Assembly (NCBI GenBank): GCA_019414055.1
Contig: DXMV01000025.1
Coordinates: 1-64,000 of the forward strand
Direction: 5' to 3'
DNA from: Collinsella sp.
GTDB taxonomy: Bacteria; Actinomycetota; Coriobacteriia; Coriobacteriales; Coriobacteriaceae
DNA: 64,000 nucleotides
In this document: piece by piece, positions 50,937 through 60,231 of the stretch
Layout: each line of letters opens with the position of its first letter
Numbering within the stretch: position 1 is the stretch's first letter
Program-made: the position numbers and the translations under genes
The notes under the pieces: generated by a model
Database searches by the model: none
What the model saw: the letters and a program-made list of their open reading frames with translations, nothing else
What the model was told of the DNA's origin: nothing

Positions 50937-51836
50937 TCACTCCGAATCAAACGACATGTCGCCCGAACCGACCTTAAAGCGATACGTGGCAGACTTATCA
51001 CCGTTGTCGAATTCATGATTCAAAGTGGTCTCGCCATCGTAGCCAAGCGGAAGGAAATCACTCTCGAAGTCACCGCTGCCCACGGTGAGGCGCGCCTTAA
51101 AGCCCGTAGAGTTCGGAACCGTTATCTCCACATCGCCCGAGCCCACGCTTACATCCATCGACTTCGCGGGGGCCTGGTAGAGCTCGAACGTCACATCGCC
51201 CGAACCGACCTCGGCATTCAGGGTGTCGGTCACGGTACCCGCAAACTCGACGTCTCCCGAGTCCAACGTCAAATCGAAGTCGTGGCACGCAATGTCCGTG
51301 ATCGTCAGGTCTCCCGACCCCACATTCGCCGAAATGTCCATCATGTTATCGGCAAGCTCGCGTGGCAGCTCGATGGTGACCGTACGATCGATGGCTCGCT
51401 CGTCATCGCAGTCGGACTGGCCAATCTTGAGCGTAGAGCCCTCAACCTCGGCCAGATGCCGAGTGGCGCCATAGAAAGCAGATACCCCCTTTGCAACACG
51501 ACCACTCTCGATGACACGTACCGGCCCGTCGGAAACGCACTTGATCTCGACCGTCCCCGATGTCACATCCAGGTCAAGGGACTGGAATGAGCCGGCATCA
51601 AAGGTCACGCTCGAAAGCTGCTGAGGCTGAGCGGAATAATCGCCACCATTATGAGAATCGTCTTCGTCAACCACATCGTCCATCCTAAACAAGCCGGATG
51701 CAATATTGCCGAGACCCCACGGGCCATCATAATGAATCAAAGTCCGTGAAATGCCAAAAACAAGCCCGATGATGAGCACAAACGCTCCGATGCCAACGCC
51801 CAGACGCAGCCTGGATTCATGCGAAAGCTTCATCAT
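50937..51836 (-). CDS. DUF4097 (putative adhesin-like) membrane protein
   Basis: 299 residues from ATG at 51836. One N-terminal membrane helix (LGVGIGAFVLIIGLVFGISR), then a right-handed beta-helix-like domain made of repeats with the motif VGSGDVTF/VGSGDLTI/SGDVEF (about five copies), typical of DUF4097. The start overlaps the stop of the XRE regulator (ATGATGA), so the two are co-translated. Such pairs are thought to sense or organise the cell envelope; the true role is unknown. Confidence 0.82.
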   Translation of the reverse strand: MMKLSHESRLRLGVGIGAFVLIIGLVFGISRTLIHYDGPWGLGNIASGLFRMDDVVDEDDSHNGGDYSAQPQQLSSVTFDAGSFQSLDLDVTSGTVEIKCVSDGPVRVIESGRVAKGVSAFYGATRHLAEVEGSTLKIGQSDCDDERAIDRTVTIELPRELADNMMDISANVGSGDLTITDIACHDFDLTLDSGDVEFAGTVTDTLNAEVGSGDVTFELYQAPAKSMDVSVGSGDVEITVPNSTGFKARLTVGSGDFESDFLPLGYDGETTLNHEFDNGDKSATYRFKVGSGDMSFDSE

Positions 51837-52555
51837 TCGTCGCCCTCTTTGGCACACGGCTCAGCGGTGGCTGCGGTAGCCACGTCAGCATCAGGTTCCG
51901 CAGAAGTATCCTTCCCCTGGGCCTTGACCGCCACCGGCGCCGGACCAACCTGGATATCCCCGCGCGCCCAATCGCCATCGAGCGCACGCGCCACCCAGTG
52001 ATAGATGGGAATCGTAAAGAAGATCAGTGCGGGAAAAGGGCTGGCACCAACCAGGAGCATCAGCAAAAAGAACAGCAGCCAGCACACGGCCCAATACGGG
52101 AACGACTGGAAGGGGCCCTTCACCGGAGTCGAGCCAACTGCGCGGCCACTCGTCGCCTGCGCCGTAGCAGCGTTGGCGGCCTGTGCGCTCCAGCTTGCCG
52201 CCTGTGCCGCCTTAGCCGCGGCATCACTCGCCTGCGTTGCCGCTTCGGTGGCGCGCACCGCCGCCTCATGGGTGCGAGCGCGCTCTGCCGCCTCGGCCTC
52301 GCGCTGGCGGGCGCGGTCCTCGTTCTCAAACTCGATATCGTCCTCGATCTCGTCGCTCGGATTGAGCAGCTCGTCCAGACTCACGCCATAAAGCTTGGCG
52401 AGCGAGATCAGGTTCTCGGTATCGGGCGAGCTCTCCGCGCGCTCCCATTTGCTGACCGCCTGGCGCGACAGCCCCAGCTTTCGCGCCAGCCCTTCTTGGC
52501 TAAAGCCTTTGCTGCGGCGAAGGTCGGCGAGCCGCTGCGCAGTTTCTACATTCAT
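51833..52555 (-). CDS. XRE-family regulator with membrane segments
   Basis: 240 residues. An N-terminal helix-turn-helix domain (residues 5-62: LADLRRSKGFSQEGLARKLG, SRQAVSKWERAE) is followed by a charged, Ala-rich coiled region and two hydrophobic segments (YWAVCWLLFFLLMLLVG, PALIFFTIPIYHWVA). It is a membrane-tethered transcription factor. It is co-translated with the DUF4097 protein, which it may control or sense. Confidence 0.85.
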   Translation of the reverse strand: MNVETAQRLADLRRSKGFSQEGLARKLGLSRQAVSKWERAESSPDTENLISLAKLYGVSLDELLNPSDEIEDDIEFENEDRARQREAEAAERARTHEAAVRATEAATQASDAAAKAAQAASWSAQAANAATAQATSGRAVGSTPVKGPFQSFPYWAVCWLLFFLLMLLVGASPFPALIFFTIPIYHWVARALDGDWARGDIQVGPAPVAVKAQGKDTSAEPDADVATAATAEPCAKEGDE

Positions 52556-52822
52556 GGTTCCTCCTATGCTTTTGCCAGCCGTGCCGCCGGACCGCTTTTG
52601 TTCTTAAGGCGCCTTGCACAGTTAAAATCTATCCGCCACCGCCAAAAACATGCCACCTATTTTAGTGGGATTTTTGACAACCGGCGGTTGCGGGCGCGCA
52701 TGAGCTGCGAAAATGTGTCCAAACCAAGCAATGACCCGCAGCCCGGTTGTCCCCGTTGCGGCGATAACGGTAGTATGGTCGTACCGTTTATTCCGCACCG
52801 CCAACGGAGGGAGTCCCGCGCC

Positions 52823-53695
52823 GTGAACCGCGATTTCGCCTCATCGCTCATCCAGCTCAACAACACGTTCTATCGCGAGCACTCCGCCTCCTTCTCCGAT
52901 ACGCGCCAGGCCCCGTGGCCGGGCTGGGTCCGCACCATGGACATCGCACTCGAACAGCTCGACGTCGCCACCATCGAGCATCCCGTCCGCGTCTTCGATC
53001 TTGCCTGCGGCAATATGCGATTCGAGAACTTTGCCGCCGGCGGCGCACTTGCCGCCAAGGGCGTCGACGGTGCAAATCCCTCGGCAGATGCCAGCTGCCC
53101 GTTTGAGTTCTATGGCGTCGACTCATGCCAGGACCTGGCCATCGATGCACGTGGCCACGCCCTGCGCATTCCCAACCTGCACTTCCAGGAACTCGACGTG
53201 CTCGATGCCCTTATGAAACTCAATCCCGCCGAGACGCCCGACGTGCTTTTCGACGCCCCGCTCGCCGACATCTCGGTCTGCTTTGGCTTTATGCACCACG
53301 TGCCGTCGTGCGAGTACCGCGTGCGCGTGCTCGACGCCCTGGTGCGCCAGACACGCCCGGGCGGCATCATCGCCATCAGCTTTTGGGAGTTTATGAATGA
53401 CGAGCGCATGGCGCGCAAGGCCGTTCGCGCCGAGGCCCGCGCCGAGCTCACCCCGCCGTTTGAGGGTTACGATTCCGCACAGTTTGAAGCCGGCGACCAC
53501 CTCATTGGCTGGCAAAACGACCGCCACGCCTACCGCTATTGCCATCACTTTGACGATCAGCAGATCACCGACCTGGTGCGCGGCGTGCGCACGTTCTACA
53601 AGAGTGGCGAGGTTCCCGTACGCGAGCTTGAGCGCTTCCATGCCGACGGTCGCAGCGGCGAGCTCAATCGCTATGTGATCCTCAAGCGCCTGTAG
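52823..53695 (+). CDS. Class I SAM-dependent methyltransferase
   Basis: 290 residues from GTG at 52823, with GGAGGGAG ahead. Motif I VRVFDLACGNMRFE, a second acidic SAM-binding residue at YGVDSCQDL, and the post-motif ISVCFGFMHHVPS. The FGFMHHVP motif resembles Trm9/ALKBH8-type and related methyltransferases, but assignment is not firm. It sits two genes from trmB and divergent from the XRE gene. Confidence 0.78.
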   Translation: MNRDFASSLIQLNNTFYREHSASFSDTRQAPWPGWVRTMDIALEQLDVATIEHPVRVFDLACGNMRFENFAAGGALAAKGVDGANPSADASCPFEFYGVDSCQDLAIDARGHALRIPNLHFQELDVLDALMKLNPAETPDVLFDAPLADISVCFGFMHHVPSCEYRVRVLDALVRQTRPGGIIAISFWEFMNDERMARKAVRAEARAELTPPFEGYDSAQFEAGDHLIGWQNDRHAYRYCHHFDDQQITDLVRGVRTFYKSGEVPVRELERFHADGRSGELNRYVILKRL

Positions 53696-53812
53696 GCACC
53701 GACGACTCGCGCCGGGACGCACCGCATCTTTCGGGCAAACCATGCCCACCCTTTTTCAACCCATTGACGGAACGTGCAGCTATGCGTTCCATACTTATGA
53801 CCAAGGAGCCTC

Positions 53813-54652
53813 ATGGGAGCCGTCCACGTTCGCACGCCTAAGAACTTTGTGCTCGAGGAGCGCCTGGAGCGCTACGCCGATGCGATTGAGACGAACCCCG
53901 AGACCTATGCCGGAGATTGGCGCAAGGCCTGTGCGCCAGTTGGCAGCAAGCCCTTCGAACACCTTCACCTGGATCTTGGCTGCGGCAAGGGAACGTACCT
54001 TGTAGAGCGTGCGGCCCGCGAGCCAAACACGCTCTTTATCGGCATGGACCAGGAGCCCATCTGCATCGCCTATGCCGCGCAGAAAATCTGCGAGCAAGAG
54101 CTATCCAACGCACTTGTCCTGCCCCGAGGTGCCGCATCGCTGCCGCAGCTGTTTGCCGCAGGCGAGCTCGATGCCATCACCATCAACTTTCCCACGCCGC
54201 AGCCCAAGGCCAAGTACGCCAAAAAACGACTCGTCCATGTCGACCATCTGATGCTCTACCGCCCGCTCTTTTCGGCCGGTGCCGCCGTCACGTTGCGAAC
54301 CGACAGCAAGCCATTGCGCGATTACGCCCTGGGACAGTTTGCCGCGGCAGGCTACGACACGCTTTGGGTAAGTGACGACGTCCGCCGCGACCATCCCGAG
54401 CATCCCGAGACCGAATATGAATGCCGCACGCGCGAGATGGGCGCCGCCGTCTATGGCATTTGCGCCACACCCGGCGCACAGCCCAGCGATGAACAGCTCG
54501 CGGCGGGCCGCGTGCAGGAGCAGAGTCTTGCCTGCTACCTGCCCGATAACCTCGATGAGCTCACCTATGTACCTCTGGGCATGGAAGAGGCCGTCGAGAA
54601 CTTTAAGAACCGCGCCCGTAAAGGCAAGAAACGCCTGCCTCAGGAACGCTAG
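53813..54652 (+). CDS. trmB: tRNA (guanine-N7)-methyltransferase, TrmB-like
   Basis: 279 residues. The SAM motif LDLGCGKGTYLVE, FIGMDQEP, and the TrmB hallmark region are present, but the hallmark reads NFPTPQPKAKYAKKRLV in place of the usual FPDPWPK..H..RRL. It would methylate G46 in tRNA variable loops. The Asp-to-Thr change in the catalytic-region motif and the C-terminal extension (about 50 residues) make activity less certain. ATG at 53813 after AAGGAG. Confidence 0.8.
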   Translation: MGAVHVRTPKNFVLEERLERYADAIETNPETYAGDWRKACAPVGSKPFEHLHLDLGCGKGTYLVERAAREPNTLFIGMDQEPICIAYAAQKICEQELSNALVLPRGAASLPQLFAAGELDAITINFPTPQPKAKYAKKRLVHVDHLMLYRPLFSAGAAVTLRTDSKPLRDYALGQFAAAGYDTLWVSDDVRRDHPEHPETEYECRTREMGAAVYGICATPGAQPSDEQLAAGRVQEQSLACYLPDNLDELTYVPLGMEEAVENFKNRARKGKKRLPQER

Positions 54653-54751
54653 CACCGCGCGCCCATTTCCTGCATTTTCTCGCCCGCTGGCACCCCGCGC
54701 CGCCGCTACGCCATAATAGTTGACGGACAAACGGCGAGAGAAAGCAACCAC

Positions 54752-57433
54752 ATGGCACAGACCACGACAGATATCACCGCCAGCACCGTTTCCGGCGCCG
54801 GCGCCGCCAGCTCATTCTCGGGTGGCACGGGAACCGAAGCCGAGTTCGGCTCGCTCGGCGCGCTCTCCCCCACCTGGTGGGAGCCCGAGGACGGCAGTGA
54901 GCCCGAACCATGGCTCACGCCCGATCAGGCCTTCGAACGCTTCTTTGAATGGACGAGCGGCCGCGGCATTGAGCTGTGGGATCACCAAGAAGAGGCCCTC
55001 ATGGACCTGGCAGCCGGCGATCACGTCATTTTAGGCACACCGACCGGCTCGGGTAAATCGCTCGTCGCGCTGGGCATGCTCTTTATAGGCATGGCACAGG
55101 GCAAACGCTGTTATTACACGGCCCCCATCAAGGCCCTGGTCAGCGAAAAGTTCTTCGACCTGGTACAGGTACTCGGCCGCGATAACGTCGGTATGATAAC
55201 CGGTGATACGCATATCAACACCAAAGCACCCGTCATCTGCTGCACGGCCGAAATCCTTGCCAACGATGCGCTGCGCGAGGGTGAGGACGCCGATGTGGGC
55301 TGCGTGGCCATGGACGAGTTCCACTACTTTGCCGACCCCGATCGCGGTTGGGCCTGGCAGGTGCCGCTGCTCACCCTGCCCCACACGCAGTTTATGCTCA
55401 TGAGCGCCACGCTCGGCGATGTCATTGCCATCGCCGCCTCACTCGAGGAGCACACCGGCGCTGCTTGCGACTTGGTTGTCGACGCCCCGCGTCCTGTTCC
55501 GCTGAGCTACGACTATGTGACGACCTCCCTCGAGGGCACGGTCGAGCTCGCCATGCGCCGCGGCGAGGCCCCGCTCTATATCGTGCACTTTAGCCAGGAT
55601 GCCGCCCTTGCGACGGCACAGTCGCTCGCCAATTTTGGCATCGCCAGCAAGGAGCAGCGCGAAGCCATCAAAGAAGCGGCAAAGGGGACGAGCTTCTCGA
55701 CGGCCTTCGGCAAGATCCTCAAGCGCTTGCTCGGCTGCGGCGTCGGCGTGCACCATGCTGGCATGTTGCCGCGCTATCGCCTGCTGGTCGAGCGCTTAGC
55801 GCAACAGGGCCTGCTGCCCGTCATCTGCGGTACCGATACGCTCGGCGTCGGCATCAACGTACCCATCCACACCGTGGTGCTCACCGCGCTCACCAAGTTC
55901 GATGGCTACAAGATGCGTCGTCTGCGCGCCCGCGAGTTCCATCAGATTGCCGGTCGCGCCGGCCGCTCGGGCTTCGATACCGAGGGCATGGTGATCGCCG
56001 AGGCACCCGAGCACGAGATCGAGAATGCCAAGCTTATGTCCAAGGCGGGCGACGATCCCAAAAAGCTCCGCAAGATTAAAAAGAAGAAGGCCCCCGAGGG
56101 CTTTGTCACCTGGAACAAGCAGACCTTTGAGCGCCTGATCGAGACGCAGCCCGAGACGCTCAAGCCGCGCCTGCGCATCACGCACTCCATGGTGATTAGC
56201 GTGGTCGAGCAGGGCGGCGATGCCCGAGCCCGCGTGCACGACCTCATCGAGACGAGCCTGCAGACTCCCGAGGAAAAGGCTAAGCTCGAGGTTCGTGCCG
56301 ACGAGATCTTCGCCACGCTCATCGACTCCGGCGTCGTCGTGCGCACCGAGGTGCCGCCCGCACCCGACGCTCCGGCTGACGCCGCGCCGGACATCGACTA
56401 CGCGTTGACGGTCGACCTGCCCGAGGACTTTGCGCTCGACCAGCCGCTCTCGCCGTTTTTGCTTGCCGCGCTGGAGTTGCTCGATCCCGAGAGCGAGACC
56501 TATACCATGGACCTCATCTCGATGGTCGAGGCTACGCTCGAGGACCCCAAGCAGGTGCTGCGCGCACAGGAGCGTGCCGCGCGCGATCGCGCTATGGCCG
56601 AAATGAAGGCCGACGGCATCGAGTATGAGGAGCGTCTGGAGCGCATTCAGGACGTCACGTACGAAAAACCGCTCGAGGATTTGCTCGACGCCGCTTTTGA
56701 CAAGTACTGCCAGGAAGTACCCTGGGCCAACGACTACCAGCTCTCGCCTAAGAGCGTCCTGCGCGACATGCTGGAGAGCGCGAGCGACTTTAAGGGCTAT
56801 ATCCAAAAGCTCGGCATCGCCCGCTCCGAGGGCATTCTGCTACGCTACCTAGCCGAGGCCTACCGTTCCCTCGATCGCACCGTGCCCATCGAGAAGCGCG
56901 ACGAGCGCCTGCGTGACATCATTTCGTGGCTCGGCTTTGTGGTGCGCTCGGTCGACTCGAGCCTGGTGGACGAATGGGAGAACGCCGGCAACCCGGCAGC
57001 CCTCGATGCCGCACCGCCGCAGGGCATCGACGAGGTCGTGGCAGACCGCCGTGGCTGCACCCTGCTGGTGCGCAACGCGCTCTTCCGCCGCGTGACCCTT
57101 GCCGCCCGCGAGCACGTTCGCGACCTGGGCGAGCTCGACGACGACTGGGGCATGAGCGAGATCCGCTGGCAAAAAGCGCTCGATGCCTACCATGAGCAGC
57201 ATGAGGAAATCCTCACCGACGGAGACGCCCGCAGTGCCGCGATGTTCTCCATCGATGAGTCCGACGAGAAGACCGCGCACGTATGGCACGTGCACCAGAT
57301 CTTTGCCGACGAGGATGGCGACCACGATTTTGGCATCATGGGCGATGTCGACCTGGATGCCACGCAAGACGGCGGCGAGGTAATCTTCAAGAACTACCGC
57401 GTCGGCTTTATCGAGGACCTGCTCGAAGACTAG
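54752..57433 (+). CDS. Ski2/HelY-like DEAD/H-box helicase
   Basis: 893 residues. Motif I GTPTGSGKS, the DEFH box (AMDEFHYFADPDRG), MSATLGD, and motif VI HQIAGRAGRSGFD are present. The second half has the Ser/Asp-rich helical C-terminal region of actinobacterial Ski2-like helicases (DUF3516 type). These are 3'-5' RNA helicases involved in RNA turnover by analogy with Mtr4/Ski2. The first 45 residues are low-complexity. A perfect terminator follows at 57456-57497. Confidence 0.88.
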   Translation: MAQTTTDITASTVSGAGAASSFSGGTGTEAEFGSLGALSPTWWEPEDGSEPEPWLTPDQAFERFFEWTSGRGIELWDHQEEALMDLAAGDHVILGTPTGSGKSLVALGMLFIGMAQGKRCYYTAPIKALVSEKFFDLVQVLGRDNVGMITGDTHINTKAPVICCTAEILANDALREGEDADVGCVAMDEFHYFADPDRGWAWQVPLLTLPHTQFMLMSATLGDVIAIAASLEEHTGAACDLVVDAPRPVPLSYDYVTTSLEGTVELAMRRGEAPLYIVHFSQDAALATAQSLANFGIASKEQREAIKEAAKGTSFSTAFGKILKRLLGCGVGVHHAGMLPRYRLLVERLAQQGLLPVICGTDTLGVGINVPIHTVVLTALTKFDGYKMRRLRAREFHQIAGRAGRSGFDTEGMVIAEAPEHEIENAKLMSKAGDDPKKLRKIKKKKAPEGFVTWNKQTFERLIETQPETLKPRLRITHSMVISVVEQGGDARARVHDLIETSLQTPEEKAKLEVRADEIFATLIDSGVVVRTEVPPAPDAPADAAPDIDYALTVDLPEDFALDQPLSPFLLAALELLDPESETYTMDLISMVEATLEDPKQVLRAQERAARDRAMAEMKADGIEYEERLERIQDVTYEKPLEDLLDAAFDKYCQEVPWANDYQLSPKSVLRDMLESASDFKGYIQKLGIARSEGILLRYLAEAYRSLDRTVPIEKRDERLRDIISWLGFVVRSVDSSLVDEWENAGNPAALDAAPPQGIDEVVADRRGCTLLVRNALFRRVTLAAREHVRDLGELDDDWGMSEIRWQKALDAYHEQHEEILTDGDARSAAMFSIDESDEKTAHVWHVHQIFADEDGDHDFGIMGDVDLDATQDGGEVIFKNYRVGFIEDLLED

Positions 57434-57455
57434 CCGGGCGCAATGGGACGAAACG

Positions 57456-57497
57456 AAGCGGGGCCGCTGGCAACATCGCCAGCGACCCCGCTTTTCG
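57456..57497. terminator. Bidirectional terminator between helicase and DUF2130 genes
   Basis: AAGCGGGGcCGCTGGC (57456-57471) pairs with GCCAGCGaCCCCGCTT (57478-57493), with one mismatch, followed by TTTCG. The two genes converge here. Confidence 0.75.
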
Positions 57498-57513
57498 TGC
57501 GATACGCTATCCC

Positions 57514-59271
57514 CTACTCGGCATCCTCGACCTCATACGAATCCGCCTCGGCTGGCTCATCGTTTGTCTCTGGCGCAGCCCCGCGCGCCTCGTCAAAGGC
57601 GGCCTTCATGGTCTTATTGCCCCACGTGAGTTTGCGAATGGTAAGATCGTCGGCTTTCTTGTTGGCAAGGCGCAGATTGTTCTCGGAGGACAGCAACGCC
57701 TCCTTGGTTTTCTGCAGGTGGCTAATCGTCTTGTCGATCTCATCGATCGCCGTTTGGAACTTGCGGCTCGCGATCTCGTAGTTGCGGCCGAAGTCGTTCT
57801 TGAACTTCTCCATCTTGGCTTCGAAGTTCGTAACATCGATATTCTGCTGCTTGTACTCCGCCAACTCCTGCTTATAGCGAAGCGAACCCATGGCGGCGTT
57901 GCGCAGCAGTGTGATCATGGGAATGAAGAACTGCGGGCGGATCACGTACATCTTCTCGTAGCGATAGCTCACGTCCACGATCCCCGCGTTATAGAGCTCG
58001 CTCTCGGGCTCGAGCAGCGTGCAGAGCACCGCGTACTCACAGCCTTTCTGGCGACGATCGTGATCGAGCTTCTTAAAGAAGTCCTCGTTTTTATGCTTGG
58101 TCGCGGTCTCGTCATTCTCGTTTTTCATCTCGAACATGATCGAAATGACCTCGTTGCCGTTCGCGTCACACTCGCGGAAGATAAAGTCGCCCTTGGTGCC
58201 CTCGGACGCATCGTTATCTTTCTCGAAGTACGCGTTGGGAAACGCCGTCATACGCAGACGGTTGAACTCAGTCTCGCAGTGCTGCTCGAGCGACTCGCCC
58301 ACCATCTTGGTGGACAGGCGAACCTTCATGTCCTTAAGGCGCTCAATCTCTTCGTCCTTGTAACGAATCAGGTCATCGCTCGCGCGCTTGGCCTGCGCAA
58401 GCGCAAGCTCGTGTGCCGCCTTAGCCTGCTCCTCGCGCGAATCACGCACCGCCAGCTCGCTCGTCAGTTTGGCACGCGCCTCATCGCGCTCTCGCTCCGC
58501 TGCGGCAACCGCCTCCGACAGGTTCATTTTTGCCATCAGCTCTTGCTCGCGCAGCTGGGCGCGCAGGCCCTCGGCCTCCTGCTCAGACTGAGCCTTTGCG
58601 GCATAAAACTTCTCCTGCACCTTCGCGCGGTAGTCTGTGAGCGTGCGTTCGGCCTCGCTGCGAGCGGCATCGAGCTCACGCTGCGACTCGGCCGCAGCGG
58701 CAGCAAGCGCCATCTCCTGAGCCTTGTCCGCCGCGGCAAGCTTGGCCTGCAGCTCGGCAATCTGCGCATCCCGTGCAGCCACATCGTTTTGAGCAGCGTT
58801 GCGCGCTGCCGACTCGGCAAGCTTGGCTTCGTCATCCTTGCGCCCCAGCTGCGCACGCAAGTTGTCGATTTCGCGCTGGAGCTCGGCGTTCTCCTTTTGA
58901 GCGTCGGCACGGGCCTCAACCGCCGCGCGCTGGGTTGCGCTCTCGCGCTCTGCGGCAGCGCCCTCGAGCTTAGCGTGCAGCTCGGCAAGCTCCGCATCGC
59001 GCTTGGCGAGCTCTTGCGCCAGCTGCTGAGCTGCAGCGTTCTTCTGCTCGACAAGCTGAGCGTCGCGCTGAGACTCTGCCTTTTGCAAAGCAGCCGTCGA
59101 GCGCGAGCGCTCAAGCTCCAGTGCCTGCTCGCCCTCGCGCTGGACCGCCTTCACGCGCTCATCCAGGTCGCGCGAGAACTCGGCATCGCGCACCTGCTTG
59201 ACGATATCCGCATAACCGGACGCATCGACCTTAAAAACTTCGCCGCAATGCGGGCACTTGATCTCGTTCAT
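57514..59271 (-). CDS. DUF2130 coiled-coil protein
   Basis: 585 residues. N-terminal zinc-ribbon (KCPHCGEVF), then about 270 residues of Ala/Glu/Arg-rich coiled coil, then the DUF2130 domain (MVGESLEQHCETEFNRLRM, SEGTKGDFIFRECD, SIMFEMKNENDETATKHKNE, FFKKLDHDRRQKGCEYAVL), a putative endonuclease-like fold. Function not established. It is downstream of the metallophosphoesterase gene but separated by a strong terminator. Confidence 0.88.
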   Translation of the reverse strand: MNEIKCPHCGEVFKVDASGYADIVKQVRDAEFSRDLDERVKAVQREGEQALELERSRSTAALQKAESQRDAQLVEQKNAAAQQLAQELAKRDAELAELHAKLEGAAAERESATQRAAVEARADAQKENAELQREIDNLRAQLGRKDDEAKLAESAARNAAQNDVAARDAQIAELQAKLAAADKAQEMALAAAAAESQRELDAARSEAERTLTDYRAKVQEKFYAAKAQSEQEAEGLRAQLREQELMAKMNLSEAVAAAERERDEARAKLTSELAVRDSREEQAKAAHELALAQAKRASDDLIRYKDEEIERLKDMKVRLSTKMVGESLEQHCETEFNRLRMTAFPNAYFEKDNDASEGTKGDFIFRECDANGNEVISIMFEMKNENDETATKHKNEDFFKKLDHDRRQKGCEYAVLCTLLEPESELYNAGIVDVSYRYEKMYVIRPQFFIPMITLLRNAAMGSLRYKQELAEYKQQNIDVTNFEAKMEKFKNDFGRNYEIASRKFQTAIDEIDKTISHLQKTKEALLSSENNLRLANKKADDLTIRKLTWGNKTMKAAFDEARGAAPETNDEPAEADSYEVEDAE

Positions 59272-59329
59272 GGCAGCTCCTCGATGGACGCAAATTTCAA
59301 CCGCCTACACTCTACCGCGCCGCACGGAC

Positions 59330-59364
59330 AAAAAAGGCGCCGCTGCCATAATGGCAACGGCGCC
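59330..59364 (-). terminator. Metallophosphoesterase terminator
   Basis: GGCGCCGcTGCCAT (59336-59349) pairs with ATGGCAaCGGCGCC (59351-59364) with one mismatch; on the minus strand TTTTTT follows. A second hairpin, CCACC/GGTGG (59370-59384), lies ahead of it. Confidence 0.85.
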
Positions 59365-59421
59365 AGAACCACCACGAAGGTGGCTGCCCCCTTTGCGGTA
59401 GCTCGTGTCGTGGTTCGAGAA

Positions 59422-59967
59422 TTACAGTCCAAAAAAGCCGAGGATCTGATCACGGCTTACGGGCTTGTAGTCGTTGGCATCGAGGCCGACATCGTAGCGA
59501 AAAATGGGGCGCTCGCGATCGCGGTTGCGTGCGTTGGTGCGGTCACCCCTGCTATGGATATGTCCGTGCAGCATGATGGCGCCGCGCGCCTTGCCATTCC
59601 AGCTGAGCATGGGGTAATGGCTCATCACCAGGCGATGACCCTTAGCGTAACCGGGAGCGACCTCCAGATAATCGCGCACCTCATCCCAAATCTGCGGTGC
59701 GTTCGGATCTTCCCAATCGCCGTCATGGTTACCGCGGATGAGCGTCACGTTCTTGCATTCGATACACTCGCGCAGGTGCACGGCATCCGCTAGGGGCAAA
59801 CGATAGGTAAAGTCTCCCAGGATGTAGAGACGGTCATCCGCAGCCACGCACTCATTGATGGCATCGATGACCTTGCGATTCATCTCCTCGACCGAGCCAA
59901 ACGGCCGGTCCATGTCGTGCAAGATATTCGTATCGCCCAGGTGCAGGTCGGCGGTAAACCACATCAT
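59422..59967 (-). CDS. Calcineurin-type metallophosphoesterase
   Basis: 181 residues. The metal-site motifs of the family run in order: DLHLGD, GDFTYR, RGNHDGD, SHYPM and HGHIHS. It hydrolyses phosphomono- or diesters with two metal ions; substrate unknown. The last gene of a run with the HIRAN protein and a 63-residue protein on the same strand, ended by a strong terminator. Confidence 0.9.
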   Translation of the reverse strand: MMWFTADLHLGDTNILHDMDRPFGSVEEMNRKVIDAINECVAADDRLYILGDFTYRLPLADAVHLRECIECKNVTLIRGNHDGDWEDPNAPQIWDEVRDYLEVAPGYAKGHRLVMSHYPMLSWNGKARGAIMLHGHIHSRGDRTNARNRDRERPIFRYDVGLDANDYKPVSRDQILGFFGL

Positions 59968-60033
59968 CGTCTATGTCCTCATTTCGCAACGCGTCAAACT
60001 CGTGCTAAGTATACAGACACAGCGATGCGGCGG

Positions 60034-60225
60034 TTAGCCAAAGAGCCCGCCGAACAGACCTCGGCGGTGTTTGTCTTTCTTTTTCGACGCGTCACCCTGG
60101 GCGTTCTTGTCCTGCCGCTTCTTCCGGTCCTGCTCTAGCTCATCATCGTCGAGCAGCATATCCCACTCAAACGGGTCGTCCGTCAGATCGAACAGGCCAT
60201 CGCCATCAAACATGACCGCCTCCAT
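60034..60225 (-). CDS. Small acidic-to-basic hypothetical protein
   Basis: 63 residues with an acidic first half (FDGDGLFDLTDDPFEWDMLL) and a very basic second half (RKKRQDKNAQGDASKKKDKH), ending RRGLFGGLFG. The spacing of 6 bases to the HIRAN gene suggests co-transcription. No family recognised; the charge asymmetry suggests nucleic-acid or membrane binding but this is a guess. Confidence 0.55.
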   Translation of the reverse strand: MEAVMFDGDGLFDLTDDPFEWDMLLDDDELEQDRKKRQDKNAQGDASKKKDKHRRGLFGGLFG

Positions 60226-60231
60226 TGCCGA

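Noticed and set aside
57283..59793. An 836-codon open frame on the plus strand opposite the DUF2130 gene
   Set aside because: Antisense to a gene with a recognised zinc ribbon and DUF2130 domain; no ribosome-binding site or family match.
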